Assembly: GCA_013373635.1 (NCBI GenBank)
Contig: JABXHN010000054.1
Location: forward strand, 1 to 55,548
Reading direction: 5' to 3'
Length of the DNA: 55,548 nucleotides
Source of the DNA: Flavobacteriaceae bacterium
GTDB lineage: Bacteria > Bacteroidota > Bacteroidia > Flavobacteriales > Flavobacteriaceae
The position numbers were made by a program, and so were the translations under genes. A model generated the notes under the pieces. That model was not told the origin of the DNA. It did not search any database and saw nothing but the letters and a program-made list of their open reading frames with translations. Positions 16,588 to 24,308 of this stretch are shown in pieces (position 1 is the stretch's first letter; each line of letters opens with the position of its first letter).

Positions 16588-18264
16588 ATGAATGTATTTG
16601 ATAAAAATAAGGCACGCAATTCAACCAATGCGATTAAAAGGCTTTATATCTCCATGCAGTATTTAATTAGCAGAGGTTTTTACAAACCAATGGGCAATTC
16701 AGGAGAAGAATTGAGATCAGCTCTTTTGGAATTATCTCCTGAGATTTACGGTAGTATTGCAGATGAAAAAAATGAAATCGACGGTCTCAAATACATACTC
16801 GATCGACTTCCTGCTGGGATTCATCACTGCAATCACATCAATCTAACTTCTGATGAAGGATTTAGCAAAACGCATTTTAAAGCAATTATTCCAGCTAAAA
16901 GAAGAAGGAACTGCTACCGTATCGATCCTGAACAGATGAATATTGAAATCACACGTGGAAGATCCGACATTTATGATATTTTGACGCATTTGACCTTCTT
17001 ATACATCGAAGCAGATAAACTATTAAAGAGAATTTACACCGGTGAAAGCAAGTCTCTCAATAGAGATTGGATTAAAATTGAAGCTGCGGTTTCTAAAAAG
17101 AAACTCAATCAAATGGAACTTGAAAACATCTTGATTCATTTGGCGAGTTTAATGGGTCGAACCTATACTGAAGTAGAAGAGGCCCACCGTCATTTTGCGA
17201 CTAAAGAAGAACCTCATAGGTTTATCGACATTATCTATGGGATGGGAAAGTTAGCCTTAGACGAAAAAGTTAATTCGAATGCCAGAGTCATCCGATTTAG
17301 TCCACTTCTAAGAGAGCGTCTGGGACATCATATCTACGGTGAAAAATGGGCTAATAATATCAAAGACATTCTCATAAAAAAGAAGCTCATCAACAGACCG
17401 ATTCATTTAATTAGCGCTAATATGCACTCGGTGATGAATGCTTTATTCGCTCCAAAAGCCCTGGGAGCTGAGTTTGACAAAAAACCTCATCTGAATATTT
17501 ATCAGGCATTGAGCGAACCACAAAACGAACAATTGAGAACCAAAGTACTCAAATACGCTCAAAAGAATGGAATGATATACCTCAAAGATCAATCGGGGAC
17601 CAATATCGATGTTCAAGTATTCGACATGGCCTTTTGCAATGAAGAAGCCTGCAGCTATTACAGCCCTGAAGATCGACAATATGCTCCTGTGCTGATTGTG
17701 ATGGATTACGCTTTTGGAGAACAGGCCTTTGAAACCATCGATGAGTTTTTAAAACCCATTCAAGTCAACAATAGGGCTCAATATTTAAATATGCAATCCA
17801 TTTCCATCATGGGAAAAGCAGGGATTTTAGAAGGGAAAAAGGGAGACTTGATGATTCCCAATGCTCATATTTTCGAAGGTACTGCAGACAATTATCCATT
17901 TGACAACCAATTAAAGGCTAGTGATTTTTCAAATAGTGAGTTGGGAGTTCAAGAGGGAACGATGATTTCAGTTTTGGGAACCTCTCTACAAAACAAAGAA
18001 CTGTTGAGTTATTTTAAGCATTCTTCTTGGAATGTAATCGGATTAGAAATGGAGGGTGTTCACTATCAAAAGGCGATTCAAGCAGCATCGAAGATTCGAG
18101 GGAATATCAAACCTGATATCGTTGTTCGCTATGCATACTATGCTTCGGACAACCCCTTAGAAACTGGAGGTACCTTGGCTTCTGGAGGACTTGGAAATAC
18201 TGGTGTTAAGCCCACCTATTTAATCACTGAAAAAATATTAGAACAGCTTTTTAACATTAAATAA
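16588..18264 (+). CDS. DUF6909-like protein with nucleoside-phosphorylase-type C-terminus
   Basis: This 558-residue cytoplasmic protein has no signal peptide and resembles long uncharacterised flavobacterial proteins that I believe are grouped as DUF6909. The C-terminal third has features of the purine nucleoside phosphorylase/MTA-nucleosidase fold: VLGTSLQN followed by IGLEMEGVHYQKAI (compare the EMEG motif) and YYASDNPLE (compare the catalytic Ser-Asp pair). The N-terminal 250 residues are helical and unrecognised. The assignment to that fold is inference from motifs. A near-consensus -7 box TAGCTTTA (16526-16533) may drive it. Confidence 0.6.
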   Translation: MNVFDKNKARNSTNAIKRLYISMQYLISRGFYKPMGNSGEELRSALLELSPEIYGSIADEKNEIDGLKYILDRLPAGIHHCNHINLTSDEGFSKTHFKAIIPAKRRRNCYRIDPEQMNIEITRGRSDIYDILTHLTFLYIEADKLLKRIYTGESKSLNRDWIKIEAAVSKKKLNQMELENILIHLASLMGRTYTEVEEAHRHFATKEEPHRFIDIIYGMGKLALDEKVNSNARVIRFSPLLRERLGHHIYGEKWANNIKDILIKKKLINRPIHLISANMHSVMNALFAPKALGAEFDKKPHLNIYQALSEPQNEQLRTKVLKYAQKNGMIYLKDQSGTNIDVQVFDMAFCNEEACSYYSPEDRQYAPVLIVMDYAFGEQAFETIDEFLKPIQVNNRAQYLNMQSISIMGKAGILEGKKGDLMIPNAHIFEGTADNYPFDNQLKASDFSNSELGVQEGTMISVLGTSLQNKELLSYFKHSSWNVIGLEMEGVHYQKAIQAASKIRGNIKPDIVVRYAYYASDNPLETGGTLASGGLGNTGVKPTYLITEKILEQLFNIK

Positions 18265-18289
18265 TCAAAAAATAAACTTCGTTTAATTA

Positions 18290-18313
18290 ATTTATCGTAA
18301 TATTGCGATAAAT
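18290..18313. promoter_or_regulatory. ArsR-type operator upstream of the DUF6428 gene
   Basis: A 24-base near-perfect palindrome has arms ATTTATCG and CGATAAAT around a core AATATT, with a single mismatched pair. It ends 8 bases before the DUF6428 start and contains a degenerate -7 box (TAATATTG). ATCG...CGAT-type dyads of this size are typical of ArsR/SmtB metalloregulator sites. No ArsR gene is in the window. Confidence 0.55.
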
Positions 18314-18321
18314 ATGTTGTT

Positions 18322-18786
18322 ATGAAATTATCTGAATTAAAAGAGCACTTAAAATCTATTGATTTTTTACAATTTAAACTTTGGGATGGAAGCTTCGTTC
18401 CCAAGCATTTTCACGTTACTGAAATTGGATGGATTGACAAGCAGTTTATCGATTGTGGAGGAACGTTACGCAGGGAAGAAAAAATCAATTTTCAACTGTG
18501 GTATTCCGACGATAAGGACCATCGATTGGCTCCAGAAAAATTAATACACATTATTGAATTGTCTGAAAAGGCTTTAGAACTTAAGGATGTTGAAATAGAA
18601 GTAGAATACCAGTCAACAACGATCAGTAAATACGATCTCGTGTTTGAAGGAGATGCCTTTGTATTAATGCCAACCCAAACAGATTGTTTAGCTAAAGACA
18701 ATTGTGGAATTGATGCTCAAAAACCAAAAGTAAAACTATCAGAATTACAATCTTCTTGTTGTGAACCTGGTAGTGGATGTTGCTAA
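18322..18786 (+). CDS. DUF6428 family protein with Cys-rich tail
   Basis: This 154-residue cytoplasmic protein resembles the DUF6428 proteins that sit in ars-type operons of Bacteroidota. The body holds DGSFVPKHFHVTEIGW, and the C-terminus ends SSCCEPGSGCC. The tail has two vicinal Cys pairs, with further Cys in DCLAKDNCG, a pattern suited to thiophilic metal or metalloid binding. It is preceded by an ArsR-type operator and followed after one base by a GNAT gene, so it forms a two-gene unit. A role in metalloid resistance is inferred from operator, tail and neighbour; no reductase, pump or ArsR lies next to it. Confidence 0.72.
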   Translation: MKLSELKEHLKSIDFLQFKLWDGSFVPKHFHVTEIGWIDKQFIDCGGTLRREEKINFQLWYSDDKDHRLAPEKLIHIIELSEKALELKDVEIEVEYQSTTISKYDLVFEGDAFVLMPTQTDCLAKDNCGIDAQKPKVKLSELQSSCCEPGSGCC

Positions 18787-18787
18787 T

Positions 18788-19276
18788 ATGGAATTTATAA
18801 GCCTGACTAAAGAAAACTATCCTAAGCTTGCTCAAATTTACCTTGAGGGCATCGCTACGGGTGTAGCTACTTTTGAAACCTCAGCACCATCATATGAAGA
18901 CTGGGATAAGACACATCTCCCCTTTGGAAGAATTTTAGCTGTAGAGAATGATCAGGTTCTCGGCTGGGCTTCTCTAGCTAAAGTATCCGATCGATGTGTC
19001 TATGGTGGAGTTGCTGAAAATTCCATCTACGTCGCTACTTCTGCTCAAGGAAAAGGTGTAGGAACTCGATTGCTACAAAAACTTATTGAAATTAGTGAAG
19101 CTAATGGGATCTGGACCCTTCAATGCGGTATCATGAGAGCTAATAAAGCCAGTATCGCCTTACACGAGAAATGTGGGTTTAGAGTCATTGGATATCGAGA
19201 AAAAATCGGAAAACTTCAGGGAGAGTGGTTGGATAATATCATCTTAGAACGAAGAAGTAGAGTGGTTGGAATATAA
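18788..19276 (+). CDS. GNAT N-acetyltransferase (phosphinothricin acetyltransferase/ArsN1-like)
   Basis: This 162-residue acetyltransferase resembles the PAT/ArsN1 group that acetylates phosphinothricin-type or organoarsenical amines. The acetyl-CoA motif is SIYVATSAQGKGVGTRLLQKLI, followed by LQCGIMRANKASIALHEKCGFRVIGYR. ATG 18788 is chosen over an upstream alternative because it begins MEFISLTKEN one base after the DUF6428 stop. Coupling with DUF6428 under an ArsR-type operator supports a metalloid-linked substrate. A strong palindromic terminator follows. Confidence 0.82.
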   Translation: MEFISLTKENYPKLAQIYLEGIATGVATFETSAPSYEDWDKTHLPFGRILAVENDQVLGWASLAKVSDRCVYGGVAENSIYVATSAQGKGVGTRLLQKLIEISEANGIWTLQCGIMRANKASIALHEKCGFRVIGYREKIGKLQGEWLDNIILERRSRVVGI

Positions 19277-19305
19277 AAAAAGCTGTACTAATTAGTACAG
19301 CCTTA
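19275..19305. terminator. Bidirectional terminator between GNAT and thioredoxin genes
   Basis: A perfect 20-base palindrome GCTGTACTAATTAGTACAGC (19282-19301) is preceded by an A-run on the plus strand. The A-run gives a good U-tract for the leftward thioredoxin transcript and the hairpin can also stop the rightward one. Confidence 0.75.
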
Positions 19306-19328
19306 AAGTCAAATTAATTACAACATTT

Positions 19329-19691
19329 CTAAGAAACGCTTGTAAGCAGTTCCTTTGAAATGATTTCTTCTAATGAGTTTTTTGGTAAAGCTCCTGCTTG
19401 CATCATCGGTTGTTTATCCATAGGGATAAATAAAATACTTGGAATGGATCTTATTTGAAAAACAGCAGAGAGTTCTTGCTCGACTTCTGTATCTACTTTA
19501 TAAATAACAATATCTGGAAATTCATCGCTCAATTCTTCTAAAATTGGAGCAACCATTTTACAGGGGCCACACCAATCCGCGTAGAAATCAATAATCGCAG
19601 GTTTGTCTCCTTTAAACTTCCACTCTTTTTCAGTAGTATAATCAAATATATCTGATTTGAATTTTTCTGTTGTCAATTTTACTGTTGGCAT
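19329..19691 (-). CDS. trxA: Thioredoxin
   Basis: This 120-residue thiol-disulfide oxidoreductase keeps the canonical active site WCGPCK in DFYADWCGPCKMVAP and the cis-proline region IRSIPSILFI. The N-terminus has no signal peptide, so it is cytoplasmic. It is monocistronic, with a -7 box (TAATTTTG, 19711-19718) upstream and a hairpin terminator downstream. Confidence 0.95.
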   Translation of the reverse strand: MPTVKLTTEKFKSDIFDYTTEKEWKFKGDKPAIIDFYADWCGPCKMVAPILEELSDEFPDIVIYKVDTEVEQELSAVFQIRSIPSILFIPMDKQPMMQAGALPKNSLEEIISKELLTSVS

Positions 19692-19710
19692 ATCCTTTTG
19701 TTTTGAGCTA

Positions 19711-19718
19711 CAAAATTA
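19711..19718 (-). promoter_or_regulatory. Putative -7 box for trxA
   Basis: The minus strand reads TAATTTTG, a TAnnTTTG match 19 bases upstream of the trxA start. Confidence 0.45.
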
Positions 19719-19762
19719 CCATCAGCCAAATGATTTTGGTGTAACCTGTGTTACGTAAGAGC

Positions 19763-19793
19763 AAAAAAAAAAGCCTAGACATCAATCTAAGCT
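19763..19793 (-). terminator. Terminator of metY
   Basis: On the minus strand, after the metY stop, GCTTAGA and TCTAGGC form a 7-base stem with one wobble pair, followed by a run of ten T. This is a classical intrinsic terminator. Confidence 0.75.
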
Positions 19794-19815
19794 CTTTCAT
19801 ATTTAAAAATCCTTT

Positions 19816-21090
19816 TTACAACGAATCAAAAGCGGCTCTCAAGTCCTTCTTTAAATCTTCAATAGCCTCCAATCCAACGGAGAGTCTAATTAAATCCGTA
19901 GTGACTCCTGAACTCTTTTGTTCTTCTTCATTGAGTTGCTGATGAGTTGTACTCGAAGGGTGAATAATCAGAGATTTGGTGTCTCCAATATTGGCCAAAA
20001 GCGAAAATAATTTGGTTTCGTTTGCAATGTGTTTAGCAGCCTCAAATCCTCCATGAGCACCAAAGGTTACGATTCCACTTTGCCCCTTTGGAAGGTATTT
20101 TTTTGCCAAGGCATTGTACTTACTAGATTCTAATCCTGGGTAATTTACCCAAGCGACTTCTTCTTGTTGTTCTAACCATTTTGCAAGTTCCAAGGCATTC
20201 TCAGAATGTTTCTTCATACGAACGTCCAACGTTTCTAATCCTTGAATGATATTAAAGGCGTTGGTTGGGCTTAAGGCTCCTCCAAAATCTCTAAGTCCTT
20301 CTAAGATCAACTTAAAAGTAAAAGAGGCTGCTCCTAGAGTCTCATAGTATTTGAGTCCATGATAACCTGCAGAAGGTTCAGTAAATTCTGGGAATTTACC
20401 ATTTGACCAATCAAAGGTTCCAGCATCTACAATCACTCCACCTAGTGAATTTCCTTGTCCACCAATAAATTTAGTCAACGAGTGAATCACAAGATTCGCT
20501 CCGTACTGAATTGGATTTAAAAGTGATGGTGAAGCCACCGTATTATCAACGATGAAAGGCACCTCTGCCCTTTGGGCTTCTTTAGCAATGGCTTCCAAGT
20601 CCAATACATCGAGTTTTGGATTTCCGAGCGATTCTACAAAGAAAGCTCTTGTGTTTTCTTGAACTGCCTTTTCAAAATTAGCTGGATCACTTGCATCTAC
20701 AAAAGTGGTGGTAATTCCGAGTCTTGGAAGGGTTACACTTAATAAATTATAAGTACCTCCATAGAGACTACTCGAAGCGACGATATGATCCCCTGATTTT
20801 AACAATGTCAAGAGTCCTGTACTAATCGCAGCAGTTCCCGATGCAAAAACAACCGCTCCAATTCCTCCTTCTACAACAGCTAATCGCTCTTGTAAAATTT
20901 GATTAGTAGGGTTATTGAGTCGTGTATAGATAAATCCTAATTCTTTTAAAGAAAACAAATCAGCTGCGTGATCAGCATCTCTAAAAACATAAGAAGAAGT
21001 TTGATATATTGGAACTGCTCTAGTTCCTGAAGTTTGATTGACATCATGCCCTGCATGTAAGGCATTTGTCGCTAATTTAAAATCACTCAT
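19816..21090 (-). CDS. metY: O-acetylhomoserine sulfhydrylase (aminocarboxypropyltransferase)
   Basis: This PLP enzyme makes homocysteine from O-acetylhomoserine and sulfide in methionine synthesis. The 424 residues fit the long MetY/Met17 type rather than the roughly 385-residue MetB/MetC type. Visible motifs are ATNALHAGHDVNQTSGTRAVPIY at the N-terminus (shown only in part as family mark), the cofactor contact SSLYGGTYNLL and the PLP-lysine block VIHSLTKFIGGQGNSLGG. A TauE-type exporter lies upstream on the same strand, and an inverted repeat sits at its promoter, consistent with sulfur-responsive control. Confidence 0.94.
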   Translation of the reverse strand: MSDFKLATNALHAGHDVNQTSGTRAVPIYQTSSYVFRDADHAADLFSLKELGFIYTRLNNPTNQILQERLAVVEGGIGAVVFASGTAAISTGLLTLLKSGDHIVASSSLYGGTYNLLSVTLPRLGITTTFVDASDPANFEKAVQENTRAFFVESLGNPKLDVLDLEAIAKEAQRAEVPFIVDNTVASPSLLNPIQYGANLVIHSLTKFIGGQGNSLGGVIVDAGTFDWSNGKFPEFTEPSAGYHGLKYYETLGAASFTFKLILEGLRDFGGALSPTNAFNIIQGLETLDVRMKKHSENALELAKWLEQQEEVAWVNYPGLESSKYNALAKKYLPKGQSGIVTFGAHGGFEAAKHIANETKLFSLLANIGDTKSLIIHPSSTTHQQLNEEEQKSSGVTTDLIRLSVGLEAIEDLKKDLRAAFDSL

Positions 21091-21106
21091 CGTTTAAAAT
21101 TTTGGT

Positions 21107-21114
21107 CAAAAATA
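21107..21114 (-). promoter_or_regulatory. Putative -7 box for metY
   Basis: The minus strand reads TATTTTTG, matching TAnnTTTG, 17 bases upstream of the metY start. The inverted repeat 21129-21153 covers where a -33 element would lie. Confidence 0.5.
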
Positions 21115-21128
21115 CTCTTTTTATTTTT

Positions 21129-21153
21129 AATTCCTATAATTTACATAGGAATT
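21129..21153. promoter_or_regulatory. Inverted repeat at the metY promoter, possible regulator site
   Basis: AATTCCTAT and ATAGGAATT are perfect 9-base arms separated by 7 bases. The TTCCTA...TAGGAA pattern resembles Rrf2-family sites such as those of the cysteine regulator CymR, but the match is by eye. Position over the -33 region suits a repressor or activator. Confidence 0.5.
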
Positions 21154-21274
21154 ATATGTTATATAATTTAATACGCTATTAATCAATAATTTCCAAATAT
21201 AAAATTTCAGTATTCTGAAAGAAAATTAACTAATTTCCTTTCACAAACAAGAATCTAAATGTTAAAATCGTGAA

Positions 21275-22003
21275 TTAGTCAACTACAAACCTAAGGATAC
21301 TGATTATTCCGATGATCAATACCAAGATTAGAGATAATCTCTTAAAGTTTTCTTGAGGAATCCAATGAAGTATTCGTTTGCCGATATAAGTCCCCACAAG
21401 ACCGATCACAAGTAGAAAGGGAATGTAAATCAAATCGTGCTCGTGAATATAACCATTGTTAAAATACACCACTGTTCTCGTGGCATCGATCATCAAATCG
21501 ATCAGAGCCGATGTCGCTATAAATACCGACTTTTCAAGATTAAAGGCCGCCATCGTTAGTCCTCTAATCGCTCCACCTGTTCCTAGCATCCCCGCAGAAA
21601 ACCCAGATAAGGTCCCACCAAGGATAGAATTAATCTTTGTAGGTTTTACTTCGAGTCTTTTTACGATTAAAAACAGCGTGCTTAGCACTATCAAAAAAAC
21701 TCCTAAGGCAATTTCTAAAGCTAAAGTTGAAATATGTTTAGAAAGTAAACCACCAACACTCACAAAGAGCACTGAAGGGATTCCGATATAGAGAATGAGT
21801 TTTTTGTTTAACCCCTTTTTGAACAAAAAAATCTTACTGATATTACTCGATAGGTGAAAAAGGGCTGTTATTCCAAGGACAGAATAAAAGTCAAAATAAA
21901 AGTTACCCAAGGGAACAAAGAAAACTGAAGATCCGAATCCCCCTATGGTTCCTATAATCTCAGCGATCAAAGCTAAGAGCAAAAACAAATACTGAATACC
22001 CAT
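21275..22003 (-). CDS. Sulfite exporter TauE/SafE family membrane protein
   Basis: This is a polytopic inner-membrane protein of 242 residues with about seven hydrophobic segments. The family's paired glycine motifs are visible: IIGTIGGFGSSVFFVPL near the N-terminus and GTLSGFSAGMLGTGGAIRG at mid-protein. The family exports sulfite, sulfonates or related organic anions. Its neighbour metY suggests a sulfur role here, but the substrate is not determinable from sequence. Confidence 0.88.
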   Translation of the reverse strand: MGIQYLFLLLALIAEIIGTIGGFGSSVFFVPLGNFYFDFYSVLGITALFHLSSNISKIFLFKKGLNKKLILYIGIPSVLFVSVGGLLSKHISTLALEIALGVFLIVLSTLFLIVKRLEVKPTKINSILGGTLSGFSAGMLGTGGAIRGLTMAAFNLEKSVFIATSALIDLMIDATRTVVYFNNGYIHEHDLIYIPFLLVIGLVGTYIGKRILHWIPQENFKRLSLILVLIIGIISILRFVVD

Positions 22004-22072
22004 ACTATAAATATATGGACAATTGACTTTATATCACTAATTTTAATCAATAGCTAAAACAAAGCCCTATCT

Positions 22073-22834
22073 ATGAGAACCTACCTACTAGCTGAAAACA
22101 ATTGGAAAAATTTAAAAACAGAACGATTTGAATTAGCGGTTATGGCTTGGGGGGCAACAGAAGCCCACAATTACCACCTGCCCTATGGAACTGATGTATA
22201 TGAAGGCGATGCCATCGCCACTGAAGCGGCTCGTAAAGCCACAGAGAAAAATGCTAAAGTAATTGTACTTCCAACCATTCCTTTTGGAGTCAATACAGGT
22301 CAAAGCGATATCTATCTCGACATCAATCTAAATCCTACTACTCAGATGGCCATCATCAGAGACATCTTGACCGTTTTAAATCGTCAAAATATCAAGAAGT
22401 TTTTAATCCTCAACAGTCATGGAGGCAATGATTTTAAACCCATGCTCAGACAATTGGGACTAGAGTTTCCAGAAATGCTCTTGAGCTTTTGCAATTTCTA
22501 TCAAGTATTGGATAAGAGCAACTACTTCGAAGAAGATGGAGATCATGCCGATGAAATGGAAACAAGTTTAATGATGCACCTACAACCTCAATTAGTATCT
22601 TCACTAAACAGTGCAGGGATGGGCAAGGAAAAGAAACACAAAGTGAGAGGAATTAGAGAAAAATGGGCCTGGGCTGAAAGAAAATGGTCCGAGGTTAGTG
22701 AAGATACCGGCATTGGTAATCCCAAAAAATCTACCGCTGAAAAGGGTGAGCGTTACTTCAATGATCTCACCGATAAAATCAGTGATTTGTTTGTGGATTT
22801 ATCAAATGCAGATTTGAACGATTTATACCAGTAA
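22073..22834 (+). CDS. Creatininase-family amidohydrolase
   Basis: This 253-residue metal-dependent hydrolase has the creatininase signatures: AVMAWGATEAHNYHLPYGTD with the metal-binding Glu, His and Asp, the loop LNSHGGND, and GDHADEMETS, which supplies further ligands. The family includes creatininase and enzymes that hydrolyse lactams or formamides in cofactor and riboflavin-like pathways; the reaction here is not evident. It is followed after 19 bases by a nitroreductase gene in the same direction. Confidence 0.87.
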   Translation: MRTYLLAENNWKNLKTERFELAVMAWGATEAHNYHLPYGTDVYEGDAIATEAARKATEKNAKVIVLPTIPFGVNTGQSDIYLDINLNPTTQMAIIRDILTVLNRQNIKKFLILNSHGGNDFKPMLRQLGLEFPEMLLSFCNFYQVLDKSNYFEEDGDHADEMETSLMMHLQPQLVSSLNSAGMGKEKKHKVRGIREKWAWAERKWSEVSEDTGIGNPKKSTAEKGERYFNDLTDKISDLFVDLSNADLNDLYQ

Positions 22835-22853
22835 TTAGAATTTATAACATTTG

Positions 22854-23582
22854 ATGAACTTAGAAGAACTTTTAAATTACAGACGCTCTGTTAGAGTTTA
22901 TGATCCAGAAAAAGATATCGATACTCAAAAGGTAAAGCACTGTTTAGAACTAGCAACCCTCGCTCCAAATAGTTCTAATATGCAGCTCTGGGAGTTTTAT
23001 CACATCACTCAAGAAGATTTAAAAGAAAAGGTTTCGAAAGTCTGTTTAAATCAATCCGCTACTCGAACCGCCAAGGAAATTGTAGTCTTTGTGACCAGAC
23101 AGGATTTACACCGCAAGAGAGCCAAATACGTATTGGAGTTTGAACGTGACAATATCAAAAATTACAGTCCAGTAGCTCGACAGCTCAAACGAATCAAAGA
23201 TCGCGAAGTCTACTATGGTAAAATCATGCCTTTTTTATACGCTAGATTTTATGGAATATTAGGAGCCATTAGAGTTTTAATAACCTCAACTGTTGGTTTA
23301 TTTAAGCCGATTGTTAGAGAGGTATCTGAAAGTGACATTAGAGCAGTGGCACATAAGTCTTGTGCACTTGCAGCTCAAACATTTATGTTAGCGATGGCTG
23401 AACAAGGATACGATACTTGTCCCATAGAAGGATTGGATAGCAGAAGAATGAAAAGATTACTCAACTTGCCTAGCGGTGCTGAAATTAATATGGCGATCTC
23501 CTGTGGTATTCGAAAAGGAGATGACGGCATCTGGGGAGAACGCTGTAGAGTTCCCTTTGAAGAGGTCTACCACAGAAAATAA
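22854..23582 (+). CDS. Nitroreductase-family flavoprotein
   Basis: This 242-residue protein is a predicted FMN-dependent nitroreductase-fold enzyme. The N-terminal FMN contact NLEELLNYRRSVRVYDPE is clear, followed by LAPNSSNMQLWEFYHI. Later, SCALAAQTFMLAMAEQGYDTCPIEG matches the family's second FMN region. A middle insertion (residues about 95-150) is longer than in simple nitroreductases. ATG 22854 is chosen over a TTG one codon upstream. Likely co-transcribed with the creatininase-family gene; substrate unknown. Confidence 0.85.
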   Translation: MNLEELLNYRRSVRVYDPEKDIDTQKVKHCLELATLAPNSSNMQLWEFYHITQEDLKEKVSKVCLNQSATRTAKEIVVFVTRQDLHRKRAKYVLEFERDNIKNYSPVARQLKRIKDREVYYGKIMPFLYARFYGILGAIRVLITSTVGLFKPIVREVSESDIRAVAHKSCALAAQTFMLAMAEQGYDTCPIEGLDSRRMKRLLNLPSGAEINMAISCGIRKGDDGIWGERCRVPFEEVYHRK

Positions 23583-23593
23583 ACGATATAGGA

Positions 23594-24304
23594 TTAAGTT
23601 GTCGTTCTAAAGGTATAGACAATACTCGTCGATGTGTTTTGTCCATCGGAAGAGATCACTCTCCAATAGTAAACCGTATCTGCTTCTACACTTACTTCCA
23701 CACTTGATGCACTGATATCCTCTGCAATCACTGTTCCTTGAATACCGTCTGTGGTATCCATTTCTAAAGTATAGGTCAAGCTGTCGTCATCTGCATCACT
23801 TCCACTCCACTCAACAGTTACTTTGCCGCTTGTTCGATCTACACTAGCACCAGGAGAAGGGCTTACAGCAGTCGCTGGAAAGGGGGCGTAATTAACCACT
23901 CCGTCTCCTGCCAAATAAAACTGCCAAGTATCACTAGTGGTGGTTTTAGTCCCTTCGTTCTTGGAGGTAATACTCCATGAGTAGGGAATTCCCTTGGTAA
24001 GAGTTACCGCCTTAGAAGTGGTTGTAATATTGTTCTGATTGGTCACTCCCTGAGTATTGAGGTTGGTAATCTTTAAATCGTATTTGTCGGTGTCTGTCGA
24101 AGCATTCCAACTAAAGGTGACCTGTCCGGAAGTATTGACCTCTTCACAGGTCTTGTTGTTTGCTGGAGAAGTCAAAACAGCTTTCCCTGGAGTCTTTGCC
24201 ATTGGTGTTGGAGTCGTTCCTCCACCTCCCCCACCAGGAGTGTCTTTTGAACAAGAGACTGCAATCAAACTAATAACAACGATACCTAATAATACTTTTT
24301 TCAT
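23594..24304 (-). CDS. Lipoprotein with two fibronectin type III-like domains
   Basis: This 236-residue secreted protein has a lipobox (VVISLIAVSC, Cys at residue 18) and then a flexible Gly/Thr/Pro linker (GGGGGGTTPTP). Two beta-sandwich repeats of about 95 residues follow, each ending in a YxWRV- or YSWSI-type strand as in FN3 domains. It starts 4 bases after the amylase gene stop, so it is translated from the same message. A surface glycan-binding role like SusE/SusF is plausible from position only. Confidence 0.78.
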   Translation of the reverse strand: MKKVLLGIVVISLIAVSCSKDTPGGGGGGTTPTPMAKTPGKAVLTSPANNKTCEEVNTSGQVTFSWNASTDTDKYDLKITNLNTQGVTNQNNITTTSKAVTLTKGIPYSWSITSKNEGTKTTTSDTWQFYLAGDGVVNYAPFPATAVSPSPGASVDRTSGKVTVEWSGSDADDDSLTYTLEMDTTDGIQGTVIAEDISASSVEVSVEADTVYYWRVISSDGQNTSTSIVYTFRTTT

Positions 24305-24308
24305 CTTC

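Noticed and set aside
16576-16590. The string CCCTATCTATGA occurs before both the DUF6909-like gene and the creatininase gene (22068).
   Set aside because: It is short, at different distances from other elements, and has no dyad or promoter match; likely coincidence around the start codons.
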